Below are positions 25,664-34,294 of a DNA stretch of 64,000 nucleotides, piece by piece (the first letter of the stretch is position 1; every line of letters starts with the position of its first letter). The notes beneath the pieces are model-generated. The model ran no database searches and was not told the origin of the DNA. It worked only from the letters and a program-made list of their open reading frames with translations. Origin of the DNA: Myxococcales bacterium 68-20 (GTDB taxonomy: Bacteria; Myxococcota_A; Polyangia; Polyangiales; Polyangiaceae); assembly GCA_001899635.1 (NCBI GenBank), contig MKVQ01000048.1, positions 186,001 through 250,000 of the forward strand, in the 5' to 3' direction. The position numbers were made by a program, and so were the translations under genes.

Positions 25664-26590
25664 GTGCGCTTCCCTGCGTCGGTGCTCCTCGTCGGGCTTC
25701 TTGCTGCGTGCCGGTCGCCAGCGCCTGCCGGGTCGACCGCCCCTGACGCGTCCGCTTCCGCCGGGCCGATCACGAGCTGTGCTCACCCGACGGTCATTCG
25801 CCCGCGAATCTTCGGCCGCTTCACGGGGGATTCGACGTCGGGGCTGGCAGGAACGCAGCTGGTGATCGGGGTCGAAAGCACGATCCCGGTCGTCGGCGTC
25901 GCCGCGAACCTGATGCTCGCCGAGCCACGCTTCGCCGCGGAGTACGCGCCTTCGGATCTCTGCTCGGACGACGGCTCTACGGCGGACCGCATCGCCGTCC
26001 GCTGCATCACCGAGCCGTCGGCGAAGACGAGTCGGGTCGTGATCGAACGAGAGGGCACCAGCCTCGCCGTGACGCAAGATGGGGTGCGCCAGCGTTGGGC
26101 CCCTCCCGCCCCGTACGGAGCGGATGGGTGCTTCGAGCTCCATGGCCTCGACACCAAGCAAGACCTCGAGCCGCTCCGCAAGACGTGGATGCTCGACGAG
26201 CCGAAGTGCCGACGCAGCTCGTCGAGGGCACCGGTGAAGATCACCCTGAAGCTCGCGCCGCCGGCGGTCCCGATGCCCTGCGGGCCGGGCTTTAATGAGC
26301 AAGCGAGCGCGCAAGTGACGCTGCTCGGCGCCGGAAAGCCGCGCGACCTCGGCGCACTGACGAACATGTGTGGCCCCTCGTGGTTCAGCCGTGCGCCGGA
26401 CATGAACGGAATCACCGTCGCGGCGTCCGACATGGGATCGGTGCAACGCTTCGCATATCAGCTCGGCGATCGCGTCTACTACGTCACCGACGACGGCCAC
26501 GTCCGCGCCGCCGACCTCCCTTGCGGCGCGCGCGCGAGGTTCGAGATCGCCACCGTCGGACGACTGCAAGTGCCGGAGCTACCCCACTGA
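25664..26590 (+). CDS. Lipoprotein, hypothetical
   Basis: 308 residues with a GTG start at 25664, chosen because it opens directly into a lipoprotein signal (VRFPASVLLVGLLAACRS, Cys16). An upstream ATG at 25574 would bury it. A short Ala/Pro/Ser linker is followed by a mature domain rich in beta strands and paired cysteines (CAHPTVIRPR, CSDDGS, CFELHG, CGPGFNEQ, CGPSWF). No known domain is recognised. It is divergent from the UbiB-type gene, 111 bases away, so the two may share a regulatory region. Confidence 0.72.
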   Translation: MRFPASVLLVGLLAACRSPAPAGSTAPDASASAGPITSCAHPTVIRPRIFGRFTGDSTSGLAGTQLVIGVESTIPVVGVAANLMLAEPRFAAEYAPSDLCSDDGSTADRIAVRCITEPSAKTSRVVIEREGTSLAVTQDGVRQRWAPPAPYGADGCFELHGLDTKQDLEPLRKTWMLDEPKCRRSSSRAPVKITLKLAPPAVPMPCGPGFNEQASAQVTLLGAGKPRDLGALTNMCGPSWFSRAPDMNGITVAASDMGSVQRFAYQLGDRVYYVTDDGHVRAADLPCGARARFEIATVGRLQVPELPH

Positions 26591-26818
26591 GGCCACGTCG
26601 ATCCGTTACCGCTCGACGGTCCTGGTCCCCAGCATGAGCGTGACGGACGAGGGGCTCCGTCCCGAGCGAGCGAGCGCACGCCGCCCGCATCCGCATGCAC
26701 ACAGCATCGATGCGGGCGACGTTCGTCTCGTCGAGAGAGCGGGTCGAGACCTCGTGGGTCATGTTCCGAGCATCGCTCCGACGAGAAGCACCGGAGTCGT
26801 GCCGATTCGGTCACGGAA

Positions 26819-27712
26819 TCATGCGCGAGGAAGGACCTCGAGGTCGACGAGGATGCGCCTCAGCTCGTCCACCTTCTCTCGATCGAGCGGCAGGAGCGGC
26901 GCCCGGAGAGGACCGACGCGGGTGCCCATGAGCTCCAGTGCGGCGGAGATGGATCGTGGCAGCCCGTGCGCCACGATGAACTGAAGGAACGGCAGCTGGC
27001 GATAGAAGGACTTCCGCGCCGACTTCAGGTCTCCCCGCTCGACCGCATCGAAGAGCTCGATGTTCAGCTTCGGAATCACTTGGGCCGCGGCCGTGCACCA
27101 GCCCCGCGCGCCCGCCATGAACGCCGCGAGCGCGAGGGGATTGCTGCCGTTGTAGAAGGCGACGTCCTCGCCGCAGAGCTGGACGAAGCGCTGCATGCGG
27201 TTCACGTCGCCCGTGCTCTCCTTGACCATCGTGATGTTCGGGATCTGGAGCAGCTTCGCGATCAGGTCGGGGCTCAGATCGATGCCGGCAGTCGCGGGGT
27301 TGTTGTAGACGACGATCGGAATCGAGATCGCCTTCGCGACCGCGTCGAAGTGCCCGAAAACCTCCTTCTCCGTGAGCTTCCAGTAGCTCATCGGGATGAT
27401 CATCACGGAGCTCGCACCGAGCTTCTCGGCATGCCGCGCGAAGTACGCGGTGCGTTCGGTGGTGAGGCTCGAGACTCCGACCAGGGTCGGCACTCGACCG
27501 GCCACGCGCTCGAGGACCGTCTCGGCGACGGCCTCTCGCTCGCTGTCGGTGAGGTACGGCATCACCCCCGCGCTGCCGAGGGGAGCGATCGCGTGAACGC
27601 CCGCCTTCACCATCCCTTCGACGATGTCGCCGAGCAGTCGATCATCGACGCTTCCGCGATCGGTGAACGGCGTGATCGGATACCCGACGATGCCGCGGAG
27701 CGGCCGGTTCAC
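26819..27712 (-). CDS. DapA/dihydrodipicolinate-synthase-family lyase or aldolase
   Basis: 297 residues, GTG start at 27712 overlapping the cupin stop codon as GTGA. TIM-barrel class I aldolase family. The Schiff-base lysine is Lys164 in TMVKESTGD and the catalytic tyrosine Tyr136 in IVVYNNPAT. The substrate loop reads GSAGVMPYLTDSER instead of the GTTGE of true DHDPS, so lysine synthesis is unlikely. Related enzymes act on sugar acids, sialic acid, hydroxyproline-derived keto acids or aromatic ring-cleavage products. Its operon partner is a cupin and the regulator is a divergent MocR protein, so a catabolic role is inferred. Confidence 0.88.
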   Translation of the reverse strand: MNRPLRGIVGYPITPFTDRGSVDDRLLGDIVEGMVKAGVHAIAPLGSAGVMPYLTDSEREAVAETVLERVAGRVPTLVGVSSLTTERTAYFARHAEKLGASSVMIIPMSYWKLTEKEVFGHFDAVAKAISIPIVVYNNPATAGIDLSPDLIAKLLQIPNITMVKESTGDVNRMQRFVQLCGEDVAFYNGSNPLALAAFMAGARGWCTAAAQVIPKLNIELFDAVERGDLKSARKSFYRQLPFLQFIVAHGLPRSISAALELMGTRVGPLRAPLLPLDREKVDELRRILVDLEVLPRA

Positions 27713-28218
27713 CGCGCACCTCCGTCGACTTCGTGGTTCCTGTCGAAGAGCTGGTCGCCCCGATCGGGCACCTCCTCGCGGAGCGCGACGCCGCCCATGT
27801 TCTGCAGCATCGGCGCGTTCTCGCACGCGAGGTAGCGCGCTCGCCCCTTGCCGGTGTTGACGTGATTGTGCCACGCCCAGACGGGAACGTAGATCGCGTC
27901 ACCCTGCTTCCAGTCGACGCGCTTGCCGCCGACGTACGAGTACCCCTCGCCTTCCAGCACGTAGAGGACCGTCTCGTACGTGTGGCGGTGACGGTTCGAG
28001 GACTGTCCCGGATTGAGCCAGCCGATCGTCATGCTGATCGCGTGGGAAGGCAGGTCGACGAAGAAGACGGGGTGCTTGCGCGCCTTGGAGTAATCGCTGT
28101 GCTCGCCGGCGCTCTCCACGGCGCGGTGGGCCAGCTTCTCCGGCATCACGACCCTCGGTCGCGGCGGCGTCTTGTCGAAGTCAGCAGAATGGAACTTGGT
28201 CTGGGTCGGAGCAGTCAT
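27709..28218 (-). CDS. Cupin-domain protein (putative metal-dependent dioxygenase or isomerase)
   Basis: 169 residues. The start at 28218 is set by AAGGAGAG nine bases upstream. Cupin motif 1 is clear: NRHRHTYETVLYVLEGEG, with ligands His-x-His and Glu. Motif 2 is the later GDAIYVPVWAWHNHVN. The single cupin core, flanked by extra N-terminal strands, resembles gentisate-dioxygenase-like or ring-modifying cupins, but the substrate cannot be read. It is translationally coupled to the DapA-family gene downstream and divergent from mocR. The pair may form consecutive steps of one degradation route. Confidence 0.85.
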   Translation of the reverse strand: MTAPTQTKFHSADFDKTPPRPRVVMPEKLAHRAVESAGEHSDYSKARKHPVFFVDLPSHAISMTIGWLNPGQSSNRHRHTYETVLYVLEGEGYSYVGGKRVDWKQGDAIYVPVWAWHNHVNTGKGRARYLACENAPMLQNMGGVALREEVPDRGDQLFDRNHEVDGGAR

Positions 28219-28275
28219 CGAGGTCTCTCCTTGCTGAGCGCAACGGGCTTGCGCGAAGGAATGGGTAACGCGAGA

Positions 28276-28320
28276 CTGGACCCATTGGAGGCTCCAGATT
28301 CGAGATGGCAATGGGTCCAG
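28276..28320. promoter_or_regulatory. Candidate MocR operator: perfect 12-bp inverted repeat
   Basis: CTGGACCCATTG (28276-28287) and CAATGGGTCCAG (28309-28320) are exact inverse complements with starts 33 bp apart, about three helical turns. They lie between the divergent cupin operon and the mocR gene. The right arm covers the first codons of mocR (ATG at 28305 or 28311), so binding would also repress mocR itself. That this is the regulator's site is inference from position and symmetry. Confidence 0.65.
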
Positions 28321-29825
28321 ATGCCCGACCGTGGCGGTTCGACTTCGCGGTGGCTGACGACGCAGGCGGAACGCCGCGCCACGTGCAGCTCGCGCGAGCG
28401 CTCGTCCGGGAGATCCAGCGTGGACGACTCGCTCCTGGGGCACGGCTCCCCGGAAGCCGCACCCTCGCAGCGTCGCTGAAGCTGAATCGGAAGGTGGTCG
28501 TCGCGGCGCTCGACGAGCTCGTTGCTCAGGGCTGGCTCGAGGCTCTTCCGGCGCGCGGCACACAGGTGGCGCAGTCGCTGCCCGCGATGCCGGTCGCCGA
28601 CGCGCAGCCCGTCCGAGCGCGCGGCGCTCGCGGCAGCACGACGAACGCCGTCCGATTCACGCTCAACGACGGGATCCCCGACGCCCGGTTGGCGCCCCTC
28701 GACGTGATCGCCAGAGCGCAGCGTCGAGCGCTGACCACGCTCGGACGCAGCGGGCTCGGCTACTCGGATCCGGCAGGAGACCCCGTCCTACGCGAGGTGC
28801 TCGCTCACTTCGTGAACCAAGCACGGGGTCTCGCGTGCAAGCCGGAGCACGTGCTCGTCACCCGCGGCAGTCAGATGGCGCTCAGCCTCCTCGCACTGAC
28901 GCTCGTGGAGCGAGGCGACGTCGTGGCGGTCGAGAACCCCGGCTACGTCCCTGGATGGCGAGCCTTCGAGTTTGCCGGCGCCTCCATCCTCCACGTCCCC
29001 GTCGACGCGCAAGGTCTCGTCGTCGATGTGCTCGAAGCCAAGGCGAAGCGGCTCGCGGGCCGACTGAAGGCCGTGTACGTGACGCCCCATCACCAGTATC
29101 CGACGACCGTTCCGCTGTCTCCCGAGCGCCGCATGCAGCTGCGGGCGCTCGCCGAGAAGCTCGGCTTCACGATCATCGAGGACGACTACGACTACGAGTA
29201 CCACTTCGACGGGACGCCGCTTCTGCCCCTCTCCGCCGCCGCCTCCTCGAGGCGAGGCACGGTGTACGTCGCGTCCCTCTCCAAGCTCATCGCTCCGGCC
29301 GTGCGCCTGGGGTACATCGTCGCCGACAGCGCGTTGACCGCGCGCGCGAGCGCCGTCCGCGAGATCCTGGATCGACAGGGCGACATCGTCCTCGAGCGCG
29401 CCATCGCCGAGCTGATCGAGGACGGAGAGCTGCAGCGCCACGCGCGTCGCGCGCGGCAGATCTATCGCGAGCGACGCGACGTCATGTTGACGCTGCTACG
29501 GAGCGACCCGCGGCTGCGATCGATGCTCGAAGTGAGGCCGCCGGCGGGCGGGCTCGCGTTCTGGCTCTCGGCGAGCGAGACGGTGGACATCCGCGCCTGG
29601 GCACAGGCTGCGGCCGCCCGTGGCGTCGGTCTCACTCCCGGCTCCGCTCACCTCGCGAGCGGGAACGTTCGGGCGTTCCGGGCGGGCTTCGCCTCCCTCA
29701 CGCCGGACGAGCTCGCGGTCGTCGTGGACCTCTTGGGGGCAAGCCTCGAGGAGACGACGCCTACCGCCACGGACAGGAAGTCCAGCCACGCGCCATCGCG
29801 GCGATCGCGTAGGCTCGCGGGGTGA
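28305..29825 (+). CDS. MocR-family transcription regulator (GntR wHTH + PLP aminotransferase-like domain)
   Basis: 506 residues. Residues about 25-90 form a GntR winged helix (QLARALVREIQRGRLAPG, LPGSRTLAASLKLNRKVV). A linker leads to an aminotransferase-I fold from about 115. The PLP lysine is Lys327 in YVASLSKLIAP. The aspartate that holds the PLP nitrogen is in IEDDYDYEYHFDG, and the phosphate-binding SRGS-type loop is TRGSQMALSLL. MocR proteins sense a PLP adduct and control neighbouring amino-acid or vitamin B6-related genes. This one is divergent from the cupin/DapA operon, with an operator-like repeat between. Its stop overlaps the DUF4132 start (GTGA). Confidence 0.93.
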   Translation: MAMGPDARPWRFDFAVADDAGGTPRHVQLARALVREIQRGRLAPGARLPGSRTLAASLKLNRKVVVAALDELVAQGWLEALPARGTQVAQSLPAMPVADAQPVRARGARGSTTNAVRFTLNDGIPDARLAPLDVIARAQRRALTTLGRSGLGYSDPAGDPVLREVLAHFVNQARGLACKPEHVLVTRGSQMALSLLALTLVERGDVVAVENPGYVPGWRAFEFAGASILHVPVDAQGLVVDVLEAKAKRLAGRLKAVYVTPHHQYPTTVPLSPERRMQLRALAEKLGFTIIEDDYDYEYHFDGTPLLPLSAAASSRRGTVYVASLSKLIAPAVRLGYIVADSALTARASAVREILDRQGDIVLERAIAELIEDGELQRHARRARQIYRERRDVMLTLLRSDPRLRSMLEVRPPAGGLAFWLSASETVDIRAWAQAAAARGVGLTPGSAHLASGNVRAFRAGFASLTPDELAVVVDLLGASLEETTPTATDRKSSHAPSRRSRRLAG

Positions 29826-32800
29826 TCCACTGGACCGCGGAGTCGCAGGCACTGGTGTACCCCACACGGGCCGAGCCGAACGCTTCCTACTTGCCGTCCG
29901 TGCTGAAGGCGGTGAGCTCTCGCAATCCCCTCACGTGGCCGTTCGATGTCGCGCAGGCCTGGACCGGAGCCCGCGCTTGGGATCACAGACGAGAGATCGA
30001 ACGCGCGCAGAACGGGCTGGGCTCCGCGACGACGGAGCTGCGAGCGGTCATGGAGCGCGCGATCGCCGAGCGGCAACGAACGTCGCCGCCCGACGAAGCG
30101 CTCGACGTCGATGTCGAGGCCGCGACCGTGGCCCTCGATATCGCGCATACGTGGAGCATCGTCCCGTACTGGATCGCGAAGCAGGGCGTCCCGTTTGCCC
30201 TCGAGGCTCTCGTGCGCGCTCATGCCCTCGAGCCGAGCCACAACAAGCATGGCTACGGCAGTGGCAAGATCTGGCTCGAGGAGAGCTGGGATCACTCCGC
30301 CCGGCTCGACAGCGGAACCGGCTGGAACATCCTGCGCGGATGCCTCGCCGTCGCGGATGCGCCGCTCTACGACGAAGCCCGCCGTGTGGCGAATCGCCTT
30401 CGACCTTCACTCCCGCTCGGGATTCGATCGGCGGTTGCCTTCGCATTCCCCGACGAGCGTGCGTGGGTCGCGGAGGCCGCGCAAGCGGTGTTCGACGAGC
30501 CCCAGCGCTGGCACGGTGACATCCGACGCCTCGTAGCGACAGCCGATCTCGAGACGGCCGAACGGCTGGCGGACTCGATGGAGCTCTACTTCGACGAGAC
30601 GTTCTTGTTCACCGTGCTCGCACGTCACGGCGCGGCAGGCGCACGGGTCATCGGAGCGGCGATGACTGCCGCACCGAACAACGACCTTCGGAAGCGGCAT
30701 GCCAAGGTGCTCGTGAACGTCGCGGCGGAGAGTGCAGCCGCCATTCTCGCCGGTTGGCTCGAGAACAAGGCGGTCGCTCCGCTCGCGAGGAAGTACTTCG
30801 CCGCTCATCCCGAGCTTGCACGAGGTGCGCTCGAGAATTTGGCGAGCGGGGCCGGTTCGCTCGCGCGCATGGCGACGATCGAGCTCGAGACGCTGACCAC
30901 GACGAGCTCGCCGAAGCGCGGGAAGGCGAAGCCCGACAAGTCGAAGCCGGAGAGCGCGAAGCAAAGGAAGGCGCCGGAGAAGCTCGACGAGGGCGCGCCC
31001 CCCACACGGCACTGCGAGTCGGCTCCGGTCGGACTACCCCCGGTGCTGGTCGCACCTCCGTGGCTCGCGGAGCGGCCGAAGCCGATCGTGATCGAAGGAT
31101 TGAAGGCCCTTCCCTTCGAGCCACGCATTCTCTGGAGAGCGGGAGAGCTCGAGGCGCTGCAGAAGGACGCCGCCCAATGGGAGCAGGCACGCACGGCTCG
31201 CGAGGAATGGACGAACGCCAGCACCGACGAGCTGCTCGCGAAGTGGGTCGAACGCCAGAGCGGACTCCCCCTCTTCTGGATCGGGCGGATCACGGACACG
31301 CAGCTTGCGCTCGAGCTCTGGGACCGGCTTCCTCCCTCGAAGTGGTGGTCGGGCACCGACCGCGCGTACCCGACGATCCTCGCCCAGCACGGGCTCGCCG
31401 CGTTGCCGACGCTCCGGAAGTTCGCCGCGTCGCGCGCATCGGAGGCCGTTCATGGGCTCGCAAAGGTGCTCTCGCCCGAGACCGCCGAGGCGTTCGCGGA
31501 CATCCGCATGCGTCTGACGTCCACGAGATCCGTAACGGATTCCTGGCTGGTGGAGCATGCCGAGGTCACCGCGATCGGACTCGTCCCGCTCGCGGTCGGC
31601 ACACCCGGTCCGACGCGGACGGCAGCGGAGGCGGCGCTGCTCCTCCTCCGTCAGCGTGGGCGCGGCGAGCTCGTCGACGCGGTCGCGGCACGGTACGGCG
31701 CCGACGTCGCGCGTGCCGTTGCTGCAATCGACCCCTTGCTCCTGCTCCCGAAGAAGATGCCGAAGCTGCCGCCGTTCGCGAAGGCTTCCGCACTGCCACC
31801 GCTCGAGCTACGCGCGGGCGGGACCGTCCCGGAAGATGCGGCCGAGCATTTCCTCATGATGCTCGCGCTCAATGACACTGCGATGCCGTACGCAGGCCTC
31901 GCGCAAGTGCGAGAAGCGTGCACGCCGGCATCGCTGCGGGATTTCGCGTGGGCGCTCTTCGAACGCTGGCTCGCGGCAGGAGCCCCCCCGCTAGAGGTGT
32001 GGGCACTCCGAGCGCTGGGTGAGCTCGGCGACGACGAGATCGCGTCGCGCCTCGCCGCCAAGATCCGCGTGTGGCCAAAGGAGAGGGCGCTTGCACGAGC
32101 GAGCGTCGGGCTCGACGTCCTCGCACGGATTGGTTCCGACATCGCGCTGATGCACGTCGACCGCCTCGCTCAGGGCTTTCGGTTTGCGAGCGTGCGCGAG
32201 AAGGCGCAAGAGATCATCCAACGGATCGCGTCTCAGCGAGGTCTGTCGGCCGAGGAGCTGGAGGATCGCCTCACCCCGACGCTCGGGCTCGAGACTGACG
32301 GCTCGAAGGTGTTCGACTTCGGAGGGCGTTCGTTCCGCGTCGGCTTCGACGAGCATCTCCTGCCCGTCGTCCGCGCTGACGACGGACGTGTGCTGGCCGA
32401 CCTTCCGAAGGCGACGAAGAGCGACGACACCGCGCAAGCGAAGGCGGCGCATGCCGCATGGAAGGCGCTGAAGAGCGACGCGAAGGCCGTCGCTGCGCGG
32501 CAGATCGCTCGGTTCGAGCAGGCGATGTGCAACGAGCGCGCGTGGCGTATGCCCGATTTCGATTGCTTCATCCGGAGCCATCCGCTCGTGGCGCATCTCG
32601 CGCGACGTCTCGTCTGGGCGATCGAGACGACCGAAGGGCAAGGCTCGCGCACGCTCGTCCGCATAGCCGAAGATGGAACGCTGGCCGACGCAGCCGACGT
32701 CGCGGTCGCCTCGTCGAACGACGCGCGCATCGGCATCGTCCACCCCCTTCGATTGAACGAAGCGGAGGTGTCCCGCTGGGGTCAGGTCCTCGCCGACTAC

Positions 32801-33151
32801 GAGATCGTCCAGCCCTTCGACCAGCTCGCGCGTCGGACGTTCCCGCTCTCCGACGAGACGGGAGCGGGCGTGACACTCGAAGCGGGATACGTGCGCGGCC
32901 TGCGCGAGCGCGGATGGGCCGCCGACGGCGACTCATGGGTCAACGTGCTCACGAAATCGATCGCCGGAGGCGACCAGGCGCCGGGTGGAGTCGTGGTCGT
33001 GGGATTCGAGCCGGGCTATTCGGTCTCCGACGGGGTATCGAAGCCACAGGAGATCGTCTCGGTGTCGCTCCAGCTCGGCAAGGAGAACGCCGGTCTCTCG
33101 AAGCTCGGACCGATCGCCTACAGCGAGCTCCGGCGCGAGCTCGCCGGGTAG
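29822..33151 (+). CDS. Very large DUF4132-type protein with helical-repeat body
   Basis: 1109 residues, GTG start at 29822 overlapping the mocR stop by four bases. Residues about 60-840 are helical and repeat-like (many LARHGAAGARVIGAAM-type helices), broken by a Lys/Pro-rich linker at about 362-385 (SPKRGKAKPDKSKPE). The C-terminal third from about 850 has the DUF4132 signature: RLVWAIETTEGQG, HPLRLNEAEVSRWGQVLADY and EIVQPFDQLARRTFPL. Such proteins are often next to WGR-domain or MolR-like regulators; the biochemical role is unknown. Translational coupling to a MocR regulator is unusual. Confidence 0.8.
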   Translation: MIHWTAESQALVYPTRAEPNASYLPSVLKAVSSRNPLTWPFDVAQAWTGARAWDHRREIERAQNGLGSATTELRAVMERAIAERQRTSPPDEALDVDVEAATVALDIAHTWSIVPYWIAKQGVPFALEALVRAHALEPSHNKHGYGSGKIWLEESWDHSARLDSGTGWNILRGCLAVADAPLYDEARRVANRLRPSLPLGIRSAVAFAFPDERAWVAEAAQAVFDEPQRWHGDIRRLVATADLETAERLADSMELYFDETFLFTVLARHGAAGARVIGAAMTAAPNNDLRKRHAKVLVNVAAESAAAILAGWLENKAVAPLARKYFAAHPELARGALENLASGAGSLARMATIELETLTTTSSPKRGKAKPDKSKPESAKQRKAPEKLDEGAPPTRHCESAPVGLPPVLVAPPWLAERPKPIVIEGLKALPFEPRILWRAGELEALQKDAAQWEQARTAREEWTNASTDELLAKWVERQSGLPLFWIGRITDTQLALELWDRLPPSKWWSGTDRAYPTILAQHGLAALPTLRKFAASRASEAVHGLAKVLSPETAEAFADIRMRLTSTRSVTDSWLVEHAEVTAIGLVPLAVGTPGPTRTAAEAALLLLRQRGRGELVDAVAARYGADVARAVAAIDPLLLLPKKMPKLPPFAKASALPPLELRAGGTVPEDAAEHFLMMLALNDTAMPYAGLAQVREACTPASLRDFAWALFERWLAAGAPPLEVWALRALGELGDDEIASRLAAKIRVWPKERALARASVGLDVLARIGSDIALMHVDRLAQGFRFASVREKAQEIIQRIASQRGLSAEELEDRLTPTLGLETDGSKVFDFGGRSFRVGFDEHLLPVVRADDGRVLADLPKATKSDDTAQAKAAHAAWKALKSDAKAVAARQIARFEQAMCNERAWRMPDFDCFIRSHPLVAHLARRLVWAIETTEGQGSRTLVRIAEDGTLADAADVAVASSNDARIGIVHPLRLNEAEVSRWGQVLADYEIVQPFDQLARRTFPLSDETGAGVTLEAGYVRGLRERGWAADGDSWVNVLTKSIAGGDQAPGGVVVVGFEPGYSVSDGVSKPQEIVSVSLQLGKENAGLSKLGPIAYSELRRELAG

Positions 33152-33203
33152 CGGGATCATCGAGCAAGCGAGCGCTTCGCCTCGACTGTCCACCAACGAA
33201 CGA

Positions 33204-33235
33204 GCGCCGGCGCAAGGTACTCCTCGCGCCGGCGC
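33204..33235. terminator. Hairpin terminator, 10-bp stem
   Basis: GCGCCGGCGC on both sides of a 12-base loop, between the convergent DUF4132 and aquaporin genes. Each arm is itself palindromic. Confidence 0.65.
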
Positions 33236-33301
33236 CGTCTGAAGTCGCAGGGGTAGCCCCGAGCCGCGGTTCTCGTGAGGCCTTCGGCTCGACCGAAGCC
33301 T

Positions 33302-34009
33302 TCAGGCCTCGCCGGCGCGCTTGCCGAAGAGGGCCGGGTAGAGCCCGCCCGCGAGAGCAGCGCCGATGAAGGGCGCCACCCAGAACAGCCAGAGCTGCGA
33401 CAAGGCGAAGCCACCGCAGAAGATCGCCGGCCCCGTGCTCCTCGCCGGGTTGACGGAGAGGTTCGTGACCGGAATGCCGATGAGGTGGATGAGGGTCAGG
33501 CACAGGCCGATGGCGATGGGCGCAAATCCCTTCGGGGCACGCTCGTCGGTCGCGCCGAGGATCACCATCAAGAAGAAGAACGTCAGCGCCACCTCGGCGA
33601 CGAGCGCAGAGGTCATGCTGTAGCCACCCGGCGAGTGCTCGCCGAAGCCGTTGCTGGCGAAGCCCTGGTGCACGTCGAAGCCGCTCTTCCCGCTCGCGAT
33701 CAGGTAGAGAACACCGGCGCCGATGATCGCGCCCACGACCTGCGATGCGATGTAGGCCCCGGCCTCCTTCGCAGGGAACCGCTTCGCCGTCACGAGGCCG
33801 AGCGTCACCGCCGGGTTCAGATGACAGCCCGAGATGTGCCCGATCGCGAAGGCCATCGTGAGCACGGTCAGACCGAACGCGAGTGACACACCGAGCAGAC
33901 CGATGCCGACCTGCGGAAACGCTGCGGCCAGGACCGCGCTACCGCATCCACCAAACACCAACCAGGACGTGCCGAGGACCTCGGCTCCACAACGACGCGC
34001 AAGCGACAT
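33302..34009 (-). CDS. aqpZ: Aquaporin Z
   Basis: 235 residues, six helices plus two re-entrant loops. NPA boxes are at 65-67 ([15 protein letters not shown]) and 187-189 ([13 protein letters not shown]). The selectivity filter has His175 and Arg190 plus Thr182, the water-specific set of AqpZ, not a glycerol facilitator. Inner-membrane water channel. GAGGAG six bases before the ATG at 34009. Stands alone; divergent from the exporter operon over a 285-bp region with an A-rich patch (AAGGAAAAAAAAC, 34029-34041). Confidence 0.95.
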   Translation of the reverse strand: MSLARRCGAEVLGTSWLVFGGCGSAVLAAAFPQVGIGLLGVSLAFGLTVLTMAFAIGHISGCHLNPAVTLGLVTAKRFPAKEAGAYIASQVVGAIIGAGVLYLIASGKSGFDVHQGFASNGFGEHSPGGYSMTSALVAEVALTFFFLMVILGATDERAPKGFAPIAIGLCLTLIHLIGIPVTNLSVNPARSTGPAIFCGGFALSQLWLFWVAPFIGAALAGGLYPALFGKRAGEA

Positions 34010-34294
34010 GAGTGCTCCTCACAATCAACAAGGAAAAAAAACTTCGGACGGAACGACGACCCCGTCGGCCTCGCGCCGCTTCCCGCGTCGCGGTCAAGCA
34101 GCCACCGCGCCAGCGGAAACCTGCACGAGATACGAGCCGTTTTGGCCCTGCTGGTGCTGCGCGCGCGCAGCAACCTGTCGCGCCCGAGTTACATGACGCA
34201 AGGCGAAAAAGACGGCATCGGCGGTGCCAAACATTCGCAAACTTTCGAAAATGTCACCACCCACCACGAGCTTGTGGCATCGAATCGGTGGGAG

